Shown one piece after another: positions 60,772 through 64,000 of a stretch of DNA of 64,000 nucleotides. The stretch is from Bacteroidota bacterium. Its GTDB lineage: Bacteria > Bacteroidota > Bacteroidia > Chitinophagales > Chitinophagaceae. Position 1 is the first letter of the stretch. Each line of letters begins with the position of its first letter. The notes beneath the pieces are model-generated. The model was not told the DNA's origin and ran no database searches. It saw only the letters and a list, made by a program, of their open reading frames with translations. The translations under genes were made by a program, and so were the position numbers. The stretch lies in NCBI GenBank assembly GCA_018267575.1, contig JAFDYF010000068.1:124001-188000 (forward strand), given 5' to 3'.

Positions 60772-63700
60772 TTATTTATTAGTGAGATAATTTAATTCGA
60801 TGATGGACTCATTCAATTTTCTAACTGCTTCCACATAGCCGCTTTTTACGACCATGGACTGGTTTACCAATTGCGCCCATTCCAGATAATTGATTTCGCC
60901 CAAGCCCAGTTGCTTATTGGCAACTTCCAAGATCTGCTGTGCATTTCCCAAAGCCGATAGCTCAAGATATTTAACCGCTTGCAAGTTTTGGGTAAACTGT
61001 GCCAAAGCCGTTTCGTATCCCGATTCCAATAATTGAACACCTAAGGAATAATCCCCTTCAGCTATTTGTTTATTGATCTTTGCGCTGCCAATCTTGGCTT
61101 TCTGAGCTTTTGTGAACAGCGGAATACCAAGCCCCAACTGAACAGAATGAAAACGTTTGGAAGCATTGTAAACATGATCATCCGCACCCAATCCTTGTAT
61201 GCTCGTATTATTATAAGCCAAAGACAGGTCGGGCAATAATCTGCTTTTTTCCAAAGCGATCATGGCATTGGCTATCTGTTCCTGTTGTTGGATATTTTTT
61301 AGAATCGGATGTTCCTTGAGCAATGAGGTATCCTCGATAGCTGGCAACTTCATTTTATAATTTGTTTCCTTTGGCACAAAAGCAGATGCACTGTTTAGAA
61401 GCAACTTGAATTTTAATTGCCACATGATTGAATCCTGTACCAGTTGGTTCATTTGTACTTTTATCTGACCCAGCAATGCCTCTGCATTCAGCTTTTCTAA
61501 CAGGTTGCTTTCTCCTTTTGCCATCCTCAAGGTTGCACGGTCATACACCGCTGTATAAAGGCTATCGGCTAGTACTAACAAGTTTCTTTTTTCATTCACA
61601 TACAACAGCTGATAAAAAACCAAGACCACTTGTTTTTTTAGTTCCGCTTTTTGTAGAGACTGGTTGAATAAACTGCTTTTCCATTCCTGCTGCAATAGCT
61701 CTTTCTGTCTGTTGTATACGGTCGGGAAACTGAAAGATTGAGCCAAGCCAAATTTGGTATCGTTGTAAATACTATTGATCTGTCCAGCTTCGGCGATGAG
61801 ATTGGTTTGCGGGATGGTTGCGTTGGATTGTATGAGCATTTTGCGATACTCCGTCTTTAGCTGCTCATTTCTCATCATCAAGTTATTCTTTAAAGCTGAA
61901 TCAATGGCCGCTTTCAATGTGATAGGAGTTTGCGCACCGGACTGATTAGATAGGGTCAAAAGCAGCAGGATGATGGAGGTGCCGATAATGGACTTATGCT
62001 TATTATCATCTTTCTTTTTAATCGATATCTTTTTTTCAAAAAGGATATACAATACCGGAAGGATGAAAAGTGTTAGAAAAGTAGCGATGAGCAATCCTCC
62101 AATCACCACTGTTGCCAAAGGTCGTTGCACTTCTGCCCCCGCCCCATTGCTAAGGGCCATTGGTAAAAAGCCTAAGGAGGCCACAAAGGCCGTCATCAAT
62201 ACAGGTCTTAACCTTACCTTGGTACCCATGAGCACGATCCTTTTTAAATCGGTGAGCCCACCGCTTTTCAATTGATTGAATTCGGCAATCAGCACGATAC
62301 CATTCAATACCGCCACCCCGAACAATGCAATAAAACCAATCCCAGCACTGATGCTAAAGGGCATGCCACGAAGTGCCAGAAAAAAAATGCCGCCAATGGC
62401 AGAAAGTGGTATTGCTGAATAAATCAAGAGTCCTTGTTTGATGGAATTGAAAGCAAAATAGAGCAACAGAAAAATCAGCAAAAGCGAAACAGGAACGGCA
62501 ATCATTAAACGTTGTTTTGCCTGGTTAAGATTTTCGAAAGCTCCGCCATAGGTTACATAATAACCAGCTGGTAGTTTTAACTGTTTGTCAACTTTTGATT
62601 GCAGTTCATGCACGATGCTCTGCACGTCTCTTCCCCGCACATTAAAACCTACCACTATCCGGCGCTTTGCATCTTCCCGCTGGATCTGGTTTGGCCCATC
62701 TTTAATTTGTACATTGGCCAATTGGTATAATGGCACTTGTGTTCCGGTGGAGGTTGGTATCAAAAGATTCTGCACATCTTTCACATCTCTTTTTAAATCA
62801 CCCTTAAGCCTTACCACAATATCAAATCGCTTTTCCCCCTCAAACAACATGCCCGTACTCTGCCCCGCAAATGCCATATTCACCGCTTTGTTGATATCGG
62901 AAATATTGAGCCCATATTGGGCAATGGCATTTCGGTTATAATCAATGATAATCTGGGGCATGCCAGAAACCGCTTCCACATATAAATTTTTGGCTCCTTC
63001 TACTGTATTGATAATGGTCCCCAGTTTTTTGGCATAGTCAGCAAGTGTATCCAAATTTTCACCAAAAATTTTACAGACCACATCCTGCCTTGCACCGGTC
63101 ATCAATTCATTGAAACGCATCTGAACGGGAAACTGGAATCCCGTAGTAACTCCCGGCAATACTTGCAATGCCTTGCCCATTTTTTCCGAAAGCTCATTGA
63201 AAGTTTTGGCCGATGTCCATTCTTTTTTAGGTTTCAATATCACCATCATATCGCTCGCATCCATGGGCATGGGGTCGGTTGGCACTTCCCCGCTGCCGAT
63301 TTTTGTGACCACTTTTTCTACCTCGGGAAACTGTGATTTCAAAATATGCGCTGCTTTTTGGGTATTGGTAATAGTTGTGTTCAGGCTACTGCCAGTTAGT
63401 ACACGGGTATCCACTGCAAAATCTCCTTCTTCCAATGCAGGAATAAATTCACCTCCCAAAGTACTAAGCACAACTAGTGCTGAAATAAAAATAACTATCA
63501 CCGCCAGAAGGGCAGTTCTGGGAAAACCCAACACTTTGCCCAAAAAAGACTGGTAAGCTTTTTCCACACGGTTCATCATCTTATCAGAAATATTGGGCTC
63601 GTGCTTTATTTTTTTGCTTAGGAAGATGGCACTCATCATCGGTATATAGGTGAGTGAAAGCAAAAAAGCACCCAACAATGCAAAAGCCACCGTCTGGGCC

Positions 63701-64000
63701 ATGGGTTTGAACATCTTTCCTTCAATACCTTGCAAGGTGAAAATGGGTAGGTACACAACCAAGATGATGATCTGACCAAAAACAGCACTGTTCATCATCT
63801 TGCTGGCAGACTGGTTTACTTCTATGTCCATTTCAGGTTGGCTCAACCTATTGATATGCTTGAACTGTTTACTATGTGCCAGCCTATGCATCACCGCTTC
63901 CACAATAATCACTGCACCGTCAACAATCAACCCAAAATCCAATGCGCCCAAGCTCATCAGGTTGCCACTCACCCCAAACAGGTTCATCATAATCACGGCA
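60772..64000 (-). CDS. CzcA/CusA-type metal RND pump fused to a TolC-like outer-membrane factor (5' end outside the window)
   Basis: At least 1075 codons; the N-terminal part lies beyond 64000. Residues 1 to about 665 (63996 to about 62000) are the C-terminal two thirds of a heavy-metal RND pump: GLIVDGAVIIVEAV is the TM4 region with proton-relay acid, then MTGARQDVVCKIFGENL, LIFLLLYFAFNSIKQG and LMTAFVASLGFLPMAL. From about 61992 a second signal-like segment (SIIGTSIILLLLTLSNQSGA-Q) opens an outer-membrane efflux protein domain of about 405 residues (LKAAIDSALKNNLMMRNEQL ... LGLGEINYLEWAQLVNQ). Such fusions are known in Bacteroidota. Probable substrates: Co/Zn/Cd, Cu/Ag or Ni. Confidence 0.9.
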   Translation of the reverse strand, partial: AVIMMNLFGVSGNLMSLGALDFGLIVDGAVIIVEAVMHRLAHSKQFKHINRLSQPEMDIEVNQSASKMMNSAVFGQIIILVVYLPIFTLQGIEGKMFKPMAQTVAFALLGAFLLSLTYIPMMSAIFLSKKIKHEPNISDKMMNRVEKAYQSFLGKVLGFPRTALLAVIVIFISALVVLSTLGGEFIPALEEGDFAVDTRVLTGSSLNTTITNTQKAAHILKSQFPEVEKVVTKIGSGEVPTDPMPMDASDMMVILKPKKEWTSAKTFNELSEKMGKALQVLPGVTTGFQFPVQMRFNELMTGARQDVVCKIFGENLDTLADYAKKLGTIINTVEGAKNLYVEAVSGMPQIIIDYNRNAIAQYGLNISDINKAVNMAFAGQSTGMLFEGEKRFDIVVRLKGDLKRDVKDVQNLLIPTSTGTQVPLYQLANVQIKDGPNQIQREDAKRRIVVGFNVRGRDVQSIVHELQSKVDKQLKLPAGYYVTYGGAFENLNQAKQRLMIAVPVSLLLIFLLLYFAFNSIKQGLLIYSAIPLSAIGGIFFLALRGMPFSISAGIGFIALFGVAVLNGIVLIAEFNQLKSGGLTDLKRIVLMGTKVRLRPVLMTAFVASLGFLPMALSNGAGAEVQRPLATVVIGGLLIATFLTLFILPVLYILFEKKISIKKKDDNKHKSIIGTSIILLLLTLSNQSGAQTPITLKAAIDSALKNNLMMRNEQLKTEYRKMLIQSNATIPQTNLIAEAGQINSIYNDTKFGLAQSFSFPTVYNRQKELLQQEWKSSLFNQSLQKAELKKQVVLVFYQLLYVNEKRNLLVLADSLYTAVYDRATLRMAKGESNLLEKLNAEALLGQIKVQMNQLVQDSIMWQLKFKLLLNSASAFVPKETNYKMKLPAIEDTSLLKEHPILKNIQQQEQIANAMIALEKSRLLPDLSLAYNNTSIQGLGADDHVYNASKRFHSVQLGLGIPLFTKAQKAKIGSAKINKQIAEGDYSLGVQLLESGYETALAQFTQNLQAVKYLELSALGNAQQILEVANKQLGLGEINYLEWAQLVNQSMVVKSGYVEAVRKLNESIIELNYLTNK

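Overview
The window looks like a chromosomal stretch from an aerobic, free-living member of the Bacteroidota, most likely Chitinophagaceae-like. The evidence is gene content: type IX secretion (T9SS) sorting domains of both type A and type B, two PorP/SprF-type outer-membrane proteins, a bacillithiol synthase (BshA), LytS/LytTR signalling, a RAYT-type transposase and moderate GC with AT-rich spacers. The genus is an inference; no rRNA or tRNA was found.

Layout. 0-10 kb: envelope and housekeeping genes (DUF4292 lipoprotein, EnvC-like activator, bshA, an M28 peptidase, a Wzi-like barrel, pyrC, a short MutS-like ATPase). 10-16 kb: a LolA-like protein, adenine deaminase, and a LiaF-like/DUF4288/LytS/LytTR envelope-signalling operon. 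16-26 kb: an FG-GAP T9SS cargo, a DUF748 protein, anmK, upp, a PorP protein, a DNA-glycosylase gene broken by one in-frame stop, an EI24 membrane protein and an RsmI-like methylase. 26-33 kb: a minus-strand trio of a 1401-residue adhesin with 12 Ig-like repeats, a PorP/SprF protein and an OmpA-family protein.

33.7-54.2 kb is the standout region. It is a minus-strand [NiFe]-hydrogenase island holding TWO complete hupSL pairs of the group 2a type (cyanobacterial HupSL / mycobacterial Huc-like; cytosolic, no Tat signal). Each pair sits with its own TetR regulator and its own copy of an unrecognised 117-119-residue protein. Module A (54.2 to 47.8 kb) is tetR, 119-aa protein, hupS1, hupL1, maturation protease, 120-aa protein, TPR protein. 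Module B (46.1 to 33.7 kb) is 117-aa protein, tetR, hupS2, hupL2, hypA, hypB, hypF, hypC, hypD, hypE, an NHL-repeat protein, a NiCoT-like nickel permease and a 66-aa protein. Both share a single visible set of Hyp factors and one protease. Four copies of an 18-bp palindrome (TTAGAAAATATTTTCTAA-like) lie in front of hupS1 (two), hypA and the 117-aa gene, and look like a cis regulon for one or both TetR proteins. A RAYT transposase with two-hairpin REP elements separates the modules, and a dispersed repeat with a GTGCGACGC core occurs four times inside the island.

54.5-58.9 kb: three secreted proteins, a 2OG-Fe(II) oxygenase and repeat-rich spacers. 58.9-64 kb: a metal-homeostasis operon (VIT1/CCC1-type transporter, CusB-like adaptor, and a CzcA-type RND pump fused to its outer-membrane TolC-like partner) running off the window edge.
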